From: Corallochytrium limacisporum
Lineage: Eukaryota > Opisthokonta
DNA: 35,959 nucleotides
Assembly (NCBI GenBank): GCA_002811645.1
Contig: PDIP01000102.1
Span: 30,594 to 66,552, forward strand
Direction: 5' to 3'
The notes beneath the pieces were generated by a model, which was not told where the DNA came from, made no database searches, and saw only the letters and a list, made by a program, of their open reading frames with translations. Both the position numbers and the translations under genes were made by a program. Positions 8,818 through 17,312 of the stretch are shown piece after piece. Each line of letters opens with the position of its first letter. The first letter of the stretch is position 1.

Positions 8818-10349
8818 GTTGGATCGATCCACCCTCGAAATGGGATCCTCTTTATTCACGACTATCCATTAACCAGTATTCTTCCACAACGCGTTCAAAA
8901 CACTTAAAAATACCTCGTATGGAGTTTAAAAGATTACAAACAACCGAACAAAACCATACTCCTTCAGCCAAGCCCATTGGTTGAGACTGTGGGTGAACCC
9001 TGTAAGGTCCCTCCTCGAACACCCCCTTGGCCCGGCCAAATTTGTATTGCGATTTCATTACTGGCGAGTGGGAGAGCGACTAAGCAGCCACGACCGTTAC
9101 ATCTCTCAGTTTCCCCCTTTATCCGATCGTAGTTCGTAGAGACAGCAAGACCAAGAGTCAGCACACACAGCGCAGCACACAGCTGAGAAGAGCTATCTCC
9201 TCCCCTGCTTTTCCTCGACACCGGGAACCCACCCCCCTTTTCCAATTTTCATTTTCTCTTCCTTCTCAAATTGTTCTATCTCTGAGAAATTGTTATATTC
9301 TTCTCCCCAAGACGGACACGGACACACACACACTCTCGCCCGCTCCGTACGTACGGGCGGCCGAACGAATCCCCCCCTCCCCCCCTTTTCCACCAACCCA
9401 ACCAACACACGACGAGGACCGCTGGCCAGGCCGTGAAACCAGCTTCGGAGAAAACCAAGAAAATATGGAAACCCATTATTAGGAAATAGGAAAGAACATA
9501 TCAACACAGCGGCAACCCGGTAAAAATCAGCCGCAACACACCCACGGCAAGAGTCTCGTTCCCCGTTGTTCCTTGGATCCTTCTCGTGGTTATTAACAAG
9601 GGAGGGTGGGGCCGCTTGGGGACAACCTTGGATTTTTCGGTTTGTGGGCTCCCGCTCTCAAACCCTGGGTTTGCAAGGCCAAAGGGGGGGGGTTGAGGGG
9701 CAAAGGCAGGCGTTTGCCCTTCACTCACCAGAACGGAAGGGAGGAAAACTCTTTTCTGCTGTTCAGTCGGTAGTTGTGGTTCGATTCGGGTTCACCGTCC
9801 GGTCCTCGTTGTTTGGGAGGGGGTTCAATTTGTTGTCCTTATTTTCCGTACCCCTCTCCCTCCTTTTTGTTTTTTTTCCTCGACGTGGCGCTGTCCACTG
9901 TTCTACCTTTGTGGAATTGCAGGGGGTGAGGGGGCATTTGTGCGCATCCTGACAACCCCCTTCGGTGCGGTTTGCAGGCGTTCTCGTCTGTTGCCCGCCC
10001 CTCAGGCCCCTCCGGGGCTCCCCCTTCGGTGCCTCCGCCAGATGGAACCCCCCCCCCCTTCCCCCCCTTCCGCAGCAGCAGCGGGTCTCCCGGAGTTGCG
10101 CGGGTAAAACTCAAAACGGGAACATTTTCTTGGCGGCTGAGCGGGAAAGAACCGGGAGAATTGAGGGTTCAGCCATTTGGGAAACCCCTCCTTCCTGCTC
10201 AGCAGTTGGGACCGCGTGTTTGGAACAAGGGTGCGCAGGTAGATCAAAGCGGTGTGAACACGGCATGGTGTGGATTGTTACGAATTTGCGCAGGGGGGTA
10301 TGAAATGGATTGATGAAGTTCATATGGGATTATAGAAACAAGTTTCAAC
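8818..10349. other. Long divergent promoter region
   Basis: This 1.5-kb head-to-head spacer lies between TTC39 and U2A'. No gene is recognisable. It contains a CA tract near 9319-9333, a 12-bp palindrome at 9345-9356, C/G homopolymers (G9 at 9684-9692, C11 at 10048-10058) and pyrimidine-rich tracts near 9840-9885. It presumably holds both promoters and the 5' UTRs. Confidence 0.65.
9345..9356. promoter_or_regulatory. 12-bp palindrome, possible factor site
   Basis: CCGTACGTACGG is a perfect palindrome inside the divergent spacer, following a CA tract. It could be a dimeric transcription-factor site; nothing else supports this. Confidence 0.3.
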
Positions 10350-11078
10350 ATGGTGAAGTTGACCACAGAGGTCATTCACGACAGTGCACAATTTTTGAAC
10401 CCTCTCGGTGAGCGTGAGCTGGATCTCAGTCGCAACCGGATTCCTTACATAGAAAATTTGCTGGCAATTCAAGATGGATTCGATAGCATTGATCTATCAT
10501 ATAATGAAATTACCACTCTAGACGGGTTTCCTCAGCTACAACGCCTCACGACTTTGAATGTCAGCCACAACCGAGTCAGTCGGATAGCGCCAGAATTTGC
10601 CACCAATTTGTCGCATCTGGAAACTTTGTTGCTGGCCAATAACGCTCTGTCTGATCTGGCTCAATTATGGCCTTTGAGGGCTCTGAAAAATGTACAGAGA
10701 GTGGTGCTAATGGGAAACCCATTGGACAGCCACCCGCAATATAGAGAAGTGATTGCGCACTTGCTGCCCAGCGTGAAACAACTAGACTACAACAAAATCC
10801 GCCCACAGGACCGTGAGGCGGCAAGAAAACTATTTAACAAGGACAATTTTGGACAGAAACTGTGGGCTGATCTAGAAGGAAAAGCAAGCGCTTTCGCAGG
10901 AAAGCGCTCAGCATCAACAGCCATTGCTGGCGATGGCTCCAATGCAAGTGAGGACGATCCCGAACTTGCCAAACGCAAGAAACTCAAAGCCGACCTCCGC
11001 AAGCAGCTGGCAATAGCCACCAGCATGGCGGACATAGAGCGCATCGAGGAACAGATGGCAGCGCTGGATCAGAATTAA
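10350..11078 (+). CDS. SNRPA1: U2 small nuclear ribonucleoprotein A' (U2A'/Lea1)
   Basis: The 242-residue product is the U2 snRNP-specific leucine-rich-repeat protein, which pairs with U2B'' and holds stem-loop IV of U2 snRNA for branch-site recognition in the nucleus. Seen: the family's opening MVKLTTEVIH (1-10), the RELDLSRNRIPYIENL stretch (22-37), then leucine-rich repeats with NEITTLDGFP (52-61), LTTLNVSHNRVSRI (67-79) and LLLANNAL (93-100). The LRR cap region follows (MGNPLDSHPQYR, 121-132; LDYNKIRPQDREAARKLF, 145-162). The C-terminal tail is charged and helical. Length and order match human SNRPA1's folded part. The start agrees with the family N-terminus, and AATAAA lies 101 bases past the stop. 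It implies an active spliceosome even though no gene here has an intron. Confidence 0.96.
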   Translation: MVKLTTEVIHDSAQFLNPLGERELDLSRNRIPYIENLLAIQDGFDSIDLSYNEITTLDGFPQLQRLTTLNVSHNRVSRIAPEFATNLSHLETLLLANNALSDLAQLWPLRALKNVQRVVLMGNPLDSHPQYREVIAHLLPSVKQLDYNKIRPQDREAARKLFNKDNFGQKLWADLEGKASAFAGKRSASTAIAGDGSNASEDDPELAKRKKLKADLRKQLAIATSMADIERIEEQMAALDQN

Positions 11079-11578
11079 ACAGACTTCATACGCACGCTTC
11101 TCATATATCGTGTGATGCAAAAGCCGCACGTTCGTTGCTGTAAGGCTCGTAGCGCTGAGGACCTCCCTGAGCTCATGGAATAAAATTAGACTCCCGATCA
11201 GTTCCCTTGTTAAAGCAGGGGAGGGGGGGGTTCCAGGTCTTTAAGTACTGTCGAGGTAAGTTTTCGCGCCCAAAGCCGGTTCTCCTCCCTCTTCGGTTTG
11301 TGTGTCCGCGAATGAAGGAAAACACAGCGCATTGTGGCTGGGTGACAGACGGCGCACGTATGCGGGAAAGTGTTGCATAGTCTTCGTCTTTGTACGCGAT
11401 TGTCACGTCCAAACACACAACGAATAGAGATAGTCAAGAACTCTGTTATGCATGGTGCACTGGTAGTTCAAGTGTAAGGAACTTGCTCCATACTTTCGTC
11501 GCTTGAGAATTACGATCAGGCTTCAAGGATTGTGTCCGGACCAGCCAGGATCCAGAAATTAGAGGGAAAGGAGGAAGG
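11079..11578. other. Intergenic spacer, RFC3 promoter
   Basis: This 500-bp head-to-tail spacer contains the U2A' polyadenylation signal and a G8 run at 11223-11230. I see no gene. The remainder presumably serves as the RFC3 promoter and leader. Confidence 0.6.
11179..11184 (+). terminator. AATAAA polyadenylation signal
   Basis: A canonical hexamer about 100 bases past the U2A' stop codon. Confidence 0.6.
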
Positions 11579-12673
11579 ATGTCGTTGTGGGTGGACAAAT
11601 ATCGCCCTCGTGAATTCAGCCAGTGCAGCTTCCACGATGACATTAATGATAGGATGAAGTGTCTGCTTCAGGCAGGAGGAGAGAAGGGCAAGGCTAGTAG
11701 CTCACCAGATTTTCCTCATCTGCTGGTATACGGACCAAGCGGAGCGGGCAAGAAGACAAGGATTATGTGCCTCCTGAGGGGATTGTACGGACCGGGTGTG
11801 GAGCGCATGAAGATGGACACAAAGACTTATCAGACAGCTGGTGGTACAAAGTTTGAGGTGACTTCTATAGCATCAAACTACCACATCGAGCTGAGCCCTG
11901 CAGAAGCGGGCAACAATGATCGCATTGTCATCCAGGAAGCGCTGAAGGAGATTGCCAGCGCACAGCAGCTAGATGCAGGCCAACAGAAGGCATTCAAAGT
12001 AGTTGTGCTCAATGAAGTTGATGCGTTGAGTCGCAACGCACAGGCAGCGTTGCGGCGGACCATGGAAAAGTACGCTTCGACTTGTCGCTTGATTCTTTAT
12101 TGCACCAATGTGTCGAAGGTAATCGCCCCGATTCGCAGTCGTTGTCTTGGTGTGCGCATCCCTGCTCCTACAGATGTGCAGATCAGTAGTATACTTCACG
12201 ACGTAGCAGATGCTGAGGGATTCGACTTGCCCGAGGACTTTGCGCGCAAGGTTTCTGCTGCCTCTGGTCGCAACGCCCGCCGCGCCCTATTGATGCTGGA
12301 GGCTGCTCGAATGCGCCAGTATCCGTTCAAAGCAAACCAGGAAGTTCCACAGCCCGACTGGGAGATCTACGTTCAGGGCACGGCCAAACTAATCTTGGCA
12401 AAGCAAGATCCGGAGCAGCTTCTCTTGGTGCGCGGTCGGCTCTACGAAATTCTGGCCCATTGCATTCCCGTATCCCTTATCATTCGAAAACTTGTCGAGT
12501 ACCTCTCGCCCCGCTTGGACGATCAGCTCAAGGTTGATCTGATGAAGTGGGCTGCGTTCTACGAACACCGCGCGTCCCAAGGAAGCAAAGAAATCTTCCA
12601 CTTGGAGGCGTTCGTCGCCAAGTTTATGGCACTCTACAAAAAATTCATGTTCGAGAGCTTCGCTGACTTCTAA
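11579..12673 (+). CDS. RFC3: Replication factor C subunit 3 (human RFC3, yeast Rfc5 type)
   Basis: The 364-residue product is a small clamp-loader ATPase subunit of RFC, which opens and loads PCNA at primer-template junctions; alternative complexes serve checkpoints and cohesion. Seen: the RFC box LWVDKYRP at the N-terminus (3-10), a Walker A motif GPSGAGKKT (52-60), and a Walker B region VVVLNEVDAL (141-150) whose NEVD in place of DEAD is the hallmark of the human RFC3/yeast Rfc5 subunit. The AQAALRRTMEKY segment (154-165) and the SRC motif (187-189), which supplies an arginine finger to the neighbouring subunit, follow. The C-terminal collar helices are present, and the length fits the family. 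The start is set by MSLWVDKYRP, identical in layout to animal RFC3. It is tail-to-tail with UPF3 (74 bp). Confidence 0.96.
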   Translation: MSLWVDKYRPREFSQCSFHDDINDRMKCLLQAGGEKGKASSSPDFPHLLVYGPSGAGKKTRIMCLLRGLYGPGVERMKMDTKTYQTAGGTKFEVTSIASNYHIELSPAEAGNNDRIVIQEALKEIASAQQLDAGQQKAFKVVVLNEVDALSRNAQAALRRTMEKYASTCRLILYCTNVSKVIAPIRSRCLGVRIPAPTDVQISSILHDVADAEGFDLPEDFARKVSAASGRNARRALLMLEAARMRQYPFKANQEVPQPDWEIYVQGTAKLILAKQDPEQLLLVRGRLYEILAHCIPVSLIIRKLVEYLSPRLDDQLKVDLMKWAAFYEHRASQGSKEIFHLEAFVAKFMALYKKFMFESFADF

Positions 12674-12747
12674 GGTCGTACATAGTTATCTTCCATTAAA
12701 AATCATAGGCTCGTAAGTATTTTACTAAGACTATCATGCTTTATGCT

Positions 12748-14187
12748 CTACTTGCGTCCGCGTCCACGACCGCGACCGGTTCCACGACCGCCGCGTTGTG
12801 ATGAACCGGACTTGCCGCCTCCGGTACCACCATGAGATGAGCCTTTGACTTTCTGTTGTGACGCCGCACCACTGCCACCTTTGTTACCTCGACGTCCAGG
12901 TGCCTCAGTCTTGATGTCCGCTGCCGGTGTCTTGACATTCTGCGCCTTACTCGATGATCCTGACACCCGCACAGGTTCAGAGGTAGTGGAGCCGCCGGAT
13001 TCTTTTCCTTTGGCCAACGCTGCAAACGACATACCGGCCGCGACCTTGCGACTTGGGGGTAAAGCTGGACGAACTTTCGCTGCCTGCTTCTTCTCCTCCC
13101 TATCACCTTCCTTCCCTTTTTTGCTTGCCTTGTCCTTCTTCTTTCGGCCGGTACGGTCGCGATCTGTCTTGTCCTTGTGATGACCATGATGGTGTTTCTT
13201 CCCACTTACAGCAGCAGCCTTTTCAGCTTTTGCCTTACGCCTGCGTTCAATCTTGTCACGGATCTTTCTCTGACGCTGCTGGCGCAAGTACTCGGTCAAT
13301 GGGGTGGCCTTGGGTGCATTGCTGTCGTCATCCAGGGTCGAATTACTTCCCTTCCGCTTGTCATTGCCACCTTGTAAGCTTGCCTTGCGGCGCAGCATTT
13401 CTTGCTCCCGATTCCATGTAACTTCGTAGCTGACGCGTTGCTCCCTGGGACCTTCCATGTCCTTCACAAATTGCTGAAACTCCGGATCCTTCTCGATTGT
13501 CCCCATGCGAGCGTCTGGCTTGCGTTTACGTCTCCGCCGTTGTCTCTGTGGCAAAAGTGACGGCATTTCAAACATTTTCTGACTGGGTGCATACTCTACC
13601 TGCACTCTATACGATGCACCATCTCCACTGCTCTTAAAGATACGTTCGTTCATATCGTCGTAGAACGTCTTGAGGGCCTCGCGGGTGCGGAATGTAACGT
13701 ATGCGCGACTAAAGTTGATATTAGTCTCCTTGCGAGGCTTGCCATTGGTATCCAGTGCACCCGGTACAAAATACCACCCCGTTATCAGTGGAGCATTCGG
13801 ATCGTCTACATCCATAGCATCGCTATGGTCATCAACAGGCTCACCATTGGCCAAGGACAAGAGTCTACGCTTTGCTTCCTCGGCCTCCTCAGCCCCGGTT
13901 TTCTTTACTTTCGGTCGGTCGATCATTGGGTCAATGAAGGTTGCTTTGAAGAAATCCTCAGGTAAATGTGGCGGTAAGTGCCGGACCACCACCCTAAGAT
14001 TCTCCTTTGGCTGTTGGGGTGCCTCTTCTTTCGCGGAGTGTGGTCGGATGACTGGGAGCTTGTCTAATGTTGCGGCATCGATACGCTTCAGATTACCATT
14101 GGGTGAGGTGACCACTGAACCATCACCTTGTGCTGCTGCCTCTCGAGGGCCGTCATTCCGGTTTCTCCGGCCTCTATTTCTGCCCAT
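12748..14187 (-). CDS. UPF3: UPF3 nonsense-mediated decay factor
   Basis: The 479-residue product is a Smg-4/UPF3 family protein, which bridges UPF2 and, in animals, the exon junction complex in nonsense-mediated mRNA decay. The RNP-type UPF3 domain spans roughly residues 63-207: LRVVVRHLPPHLPEDFF (64-80) is its first strand and helix, an acidic insert with NGEPVDDHSDAMDVDD follows (114-129), and then come RAYVTFRTREALKTFYDDM (161-179) and YRVQVEYAPSQKMF (193-206). These closely track human UPF3A/B. The rest is very basic, with Lys/Arg-rich segments (about 290-390), and ends in a GR-rich tail (GRGTGRGRGRGRK) suited to RNA binding. I could not place an obvious EJC-binding motif. The ATG at 14187 is preceded by no in-frame homology. 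Confidence 0.92.
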   Translation of the reverse strand: MGRNRGRRNRNDGPREAAAQGDGSVVTSPNGNLKRIDAATLDKLPVIRPHSAKEEAPQQPKENLRVVVRHLPPHLPEDFFKATFIDPMIDRPKVKKTGAEEAEEAKRRLLSLANGEPVDDHSDAMDVDDPNAPLITGWYFVPGALDTNGKPRKETNINFSRAYVTFRTREALKTFYDDMNERIFKSSGDGASYRVQVEYAPSQKMFEMPSLLPQRQRRRRKRKPDARMGTIEKDPEFQQFVKDMEGPREQRVSYEVTWNREQEMLRRKASLQGGNDKRKGSNSTLDDDSNAPKATPLTEYLRQQRQRKIRDKIERRRKAKAEKAAAVSGKKHHHGHHKDKTDRDRTGRKKKDKASKKGKEGDREEKKQAAKVRPALPPSRKVAAGMSFAALAKGKESGGSTTSEPVRVSGSSSKAQNVKTPAADIKTEAPGRRGNKGGSGAASQQKVKGSSHGGTGGGKSGSSQRGGRGTGRGRGRGRK

Positions 14188-14987
14188 GGTGTAAGCGTGC
14201 GTCTGATTGTAATTCTACATCTAACCATTAGTCCTCATGGCTTTAACTCCGCTACATTTCACCCTCAGGACTGCACGTCTCTATCCTCCCTGGACACGTT
14301 GGTGTACAGTATCTACAGGTGTTCATGTCACAGCTTGAGTGCTGAAGTACCCCTTGAGAACCAATTCCTCTGTGAATTGACTTTGCTGGCAGGGCCGTCA
14401 TCGCTCAGCCCCTCGGGCGACCGGCACTCCTTCCTTCCTCATGCACACAGTCTCCCTCACCCAGCTGGTGCCAGCAAATGACGCCAGAGACCCCCCAACA
14501 AAAAAGAAAGAACCGGGAAGGGCAAAGAAGCCATTTATGATTTATCGATTTACTATGGAATCTTAACTAAATTATGGGAAGAACGGTCAAATCAATAGAT
14601 TCAATACGTACTATGTTATGCATGGGAAAATGAAATCAAAAATGGAATCAGTTGCCAGCTGCGGCAGCGGTGGCAGGTCCACACGGATCTGGGTGCGTAC
14701 GGTCGCCTCGGTGTCCCTCAATTTTTTCGTCACGGGACGCGGCGAGCGACGTGCTCAGGGGACAATGTAGCGAGCAAACGGGCGGATCGGTGGATGAGAC
14801 CAACATAAGGCGAGGCTCAATCGCGCAGGAAAGCACAAATACTTATTTAAACGATTATGTACTCGGAGCTTCGGGGTGTGATTCCCAGCTAGCGACAGAA
14901 AGGAGAATATGAGACGAGATCGGGATTCCGGGGGGCTTCGAAAACGATTTGGGACCATAATGGATGCACTATAGTTAGAAAGTAGCC
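14188..14987. other. Divergent spacer between UPF3 and the kinesin fragment
   Basis: An 800-bp head-to-head spacer. Short open frames exist on both strands around 14650-14910 but have no recognisable domain. I see no RNA gene. It should hold the UPF3 promoter and whatever remains of the kinesin promoter. Confidence 0.55.
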
Positions 14988-15254
14988 ATGGCAATTCTAC
15001 CGGAGAAACTAGAGCATGTCAAGGTGACGATCCGCTGTCGACCTTTGACTGCTAGAGAGATGGAACAAGGACATCATTCCGCAGTCTACGTGAACACAAG
15101 AAGCAAAACTATCGATGTTGAAAGGACTGGTGTTGACAAGCACGGAAATGAGAAGAAAAAGAAGAAGAGGTTCACTTTTGACATTGTGTACGGGCCAAAT
15201 GCTCGGCATCCAGGAAAACAAAGTATCGCGTCCACGCGAGCTATTTGGGAATAA
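14988..15254 (+). pseudogene. Truncated kinesin motor domain N-terminus
   Basis: The 88-codon frame starts exactly like a kinesin motor, most like kinesin-2: HVKVTIRCRPLTAREME (10-26) is the first beta strand and loop, and KRFTFDIVYGPNA (60-72) is the strand that precedes the nucleotide pocket. It then diverges into an unrelated tail (RHPGKQSIASTRAIWE) and stops. The P-loop (GQTGTGKT), switch I, switch II and everything after are missing, so it cannot be a motor. The start codon has a strong context (G at -3, G at +4) and the 5' part carries no stop or frameshift. The stop codon sits inside an AATAAA hexamer (15250-15255). Only 80 bp separate it from the convergent GNAT-like gene. No other kinesin sequence was found in the window, so a first exon followed by an intron is unlikely. 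Best read as a recent truncated copy. Confidence 0.8.
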
Positions 15255-15334
15255 ACAATGAAAAATAACCAGGCTGTTGCAGAACAGTCGGGAGTGCTGC
15301 AGCAACAATGAGTTTTAATACTTCTATACCATTC

Positions 15335-16495
15335 TTAGCCGTCCCAGAACTGGCTTCCCGTGTTAAGCTCTCGCGTGTTGGCAACAGTGGTCGTGCCGCC
15401 AGTGGCACTGGCCGCCGCCGTGTAGGCATCGCTCTCGCTGGGTAAATTGATTGGAGGGCGAAATTCTGTGCCTGGAGTCGGTCCGCGCATGATGGCCCGG
15501 TCGTATTCGCGCCGCCGCTGCAGACGTAGAGTCTCCTCGAGCGTTAGACCGTCGTGCTTAATGCACCGAGAGACGAGAATCACGGCATCGCCCAAGTCAA
15601 CATTCACATCAGCAAAGAAGCCCTGGACAGATCCCTGTGTGCAACTCTCCGATGGCGTCTGGCTCGGCGCTGAATTCAGACGGCGACCATAGTGGCCACG
15701 GAGAATGCCCTTCTCCACGTCATAATTTCCTGCTCCTCCATTCTTGATAGCAATCGTTGTCGCCACGTTGACCATGACTTCGTCACGACTCTGTCCGACT
15801 GGATGGACAAAGTTTTCTCCACCCATTGCCTTGCAGAATACCATTGCTGCCACCATATTCTGTGTCTTCAGGGCCATAAAGTCGTAGCCAGGACGCGCGT
15901 CGCTGCAGCAGAAGTCGCGCATCCTCGCAAGTAGTGCCACACTGAGGCCGTGTCCCTGCAGTTCATTGTTTAAAACCAAACCGTGGATAAACCCGATTCG
16001 CTGATCCGTTGTGACCAACGGACCGCCGGCCTCAAAAGCAGCGGGCATGGTCATGGTATTCATTACCACCAGTCCCAAAATACCTTCCTCGAGTGGGTAC
16101 CCATCATTGTCGTTTTGAGAAACGTCCATGTCATCACTCGCGAGGTACTGGGACGGCACGTCGCTCTGACGCACAATGTAGTAGGCGTAGTCGACATCTA
16201 CTGAATGGCTCCGTGTCTCCTTCCAAGGGATGTCCTGTCTATCACCAAATGCTTGGGCTTCAGCTGCCCGCCATGCCACTGTTATGGCTCGCTCACCATC
16301 ATCTGACCCTCCGAAACATTCTCGCAAAGTGGTCCTTGGGGAGCGCACTGCGACCACAGTGTAAGACTTGCTATGAAGAATCTTCCGTGACCGTTCTGGC
16401 AGCTGCTTGACGTCCAGCACCTCTGCATAGTTGCCCTCAAAGAGCCTTTGCAAGACAGTGCGCATGTCAGGAGCGTTTTCCATATTATTCATCAT
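15335..16495 (-). CDS. GNAT-like N-acetyltransferase domain protein
   Basis: The 386-residue product has features of a GCN5-related acetyltransferase. A strand-and-helix unit GFIHGLVLNNELQGHGLSVA (168-187) matches motif A, with Q180-G181-H182-G183 as the acetyl-CoA pyrophosphate loop (Q/R-x-x-G-x-G/A type). The following LKTQNMVAAMVFCKAMG (209-225) looks like motif B, in which a residue index and helix shield the substrate. N-terminal strands precede it (SYTVVAVR, 44-51; DYAYYIVRQ, 102-110). The C-terminal third has a RLQRRREYDRAIMRG helix (about residue 330) and a Ser/Thr/Ala-rich tail. Acceptor and pathway cannot be told from the sequence. The start at 16495 is one of two tandem ATGs; the tail-to-tail neighbour is the kinesin fragment. 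Assignment rests on a short motif, so the fold is likely but catalytic activity is unproven. Confidence 0.65.
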   Translation of the reverse strand: MMNNMENAPDMRTVLQRLFEGNYAEVLDVKQLPERSRKILHSKSYTVVAVRSPRTTLRECFGGSDDGERAITVAWRAAEAQAFGDRQDIPWKETRSHSVDVDYAYYIVRQSDVPSQYLASDDMDVSQNDNDGYPLEEGILGLVVMNTMTMPAAFEAGGPLVTTDQRIGFIHGLVLNNELQGHGLSVALLARMRDFCCSDARPGYDFMALKTQNMVAAMVFCKAMGGENFVHPVGQSRDEVMVNVATTIAIKNGGAGNYDVEKGILRGHYGRRLNSAPSQTPSESCTQGSVQGFFADVNVDLGDAVILVSRCIKHDGLTLEETLRLQRRREYDRAIMRGPTPGTEFRPPINLPSESDAYTAAASATGGTTTVANTRELNTGSQFWDG

Positions 16496-17312
16496 GAGAA
16501 GTCAGAAACCACACACGAAACACCTATCAAGTTCACCGATCAATGATCCCAACCGGGACCAAGCATACCATCGTACGGACGATTTGATCATCTTGTACTT
16601 CACAGAGTTGGGTAAATAGCTGATCACCATCATTAACACAGAATCAATTCTGTTGATCCCACTCCTTAGGAATATGACAAAATAATGCCTCTCATCAGTT
16701 TCCGACTCCATTGTCCTGACCTGCTGGCTTGCTGATCGGTCCCTGCCCGTCCGCGTCACTTGGATCGGGGGATCGGCCCCTGCCCCCTGCTTCGGGCGGT
16801 CTCAGCAGCTTCCAATCCCCAGCCAAACTCCCTTTCTCGCCCACCCAAAAAAAGCCACTGTGTCATGTGAGCGAGTAAGACTGAGAACCCTAAAACGAAG
16901 GAATAGTAATTTATTGAATTGACAGCCCCAATACGGGCCAACGGCCACTGCTCGCTTGCTATCAGGCCGCGGAGAAGGAAAGCGGGTCAGCGCGCACCCC
17001 CCGACGGCGCAGAACAGGCGACTCCTCCTCGCCCGTAAAACCCGAACTAACTGAACCACCGCCATCCGCTCTCTACGCCCACGGCAGCAAAGGGACAGGG
17101 CACACAGACCGAAAACAAAGAAAGTCTCCGCTCGGGTGTGTATTCGGGGGCGGTCGGGACGGGTATCCACAACCAGCCCTTCGCAATACAAACCGCGGTG
17201 CCTTGGTGGGAGCTTTGGGATGGTACTTCGGTGCGGAAGCGTCGATAAGCACGAAAAGATAACTGGCTAACAACTATAATATCGTTCGTGAAGAACTAGT
17301 AGGAACCAAGTG
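16496..17312. other. Divergent spacer between GNAT-like and acid phosphatase genes
   Basis: An 817-bp head-to-head spacer with no recognisable gene. An A/T-rich stretch at about 17272-17283 lies just upstream of the phosphatase start. The rest is GC-rich and has no obvious structure. Confidence 0.55.

Noticed and set aside
9777-9788. GGTTCGATTCG, resembling a tRNA B box
   Set aside because: No A box at the right distance and no acceptor stem pairing around it, so not a tRNA gene.
3286-16861. 15-base match (A7 followed by GCCACTGT) at 3286-3300 and 16847-16861
   Set aside because: Half the match is an A-run and the rest is 8 bases; a chance match in 36 kb is plausible and the positions relative to genes differ.
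15200-17312. Kinesin fragment as a first exon with the rest downstream
   Set aside because: No P-loop or other kinesin motif is seen in any frame on the plus strand before or after the convergent GNAT-like gene.
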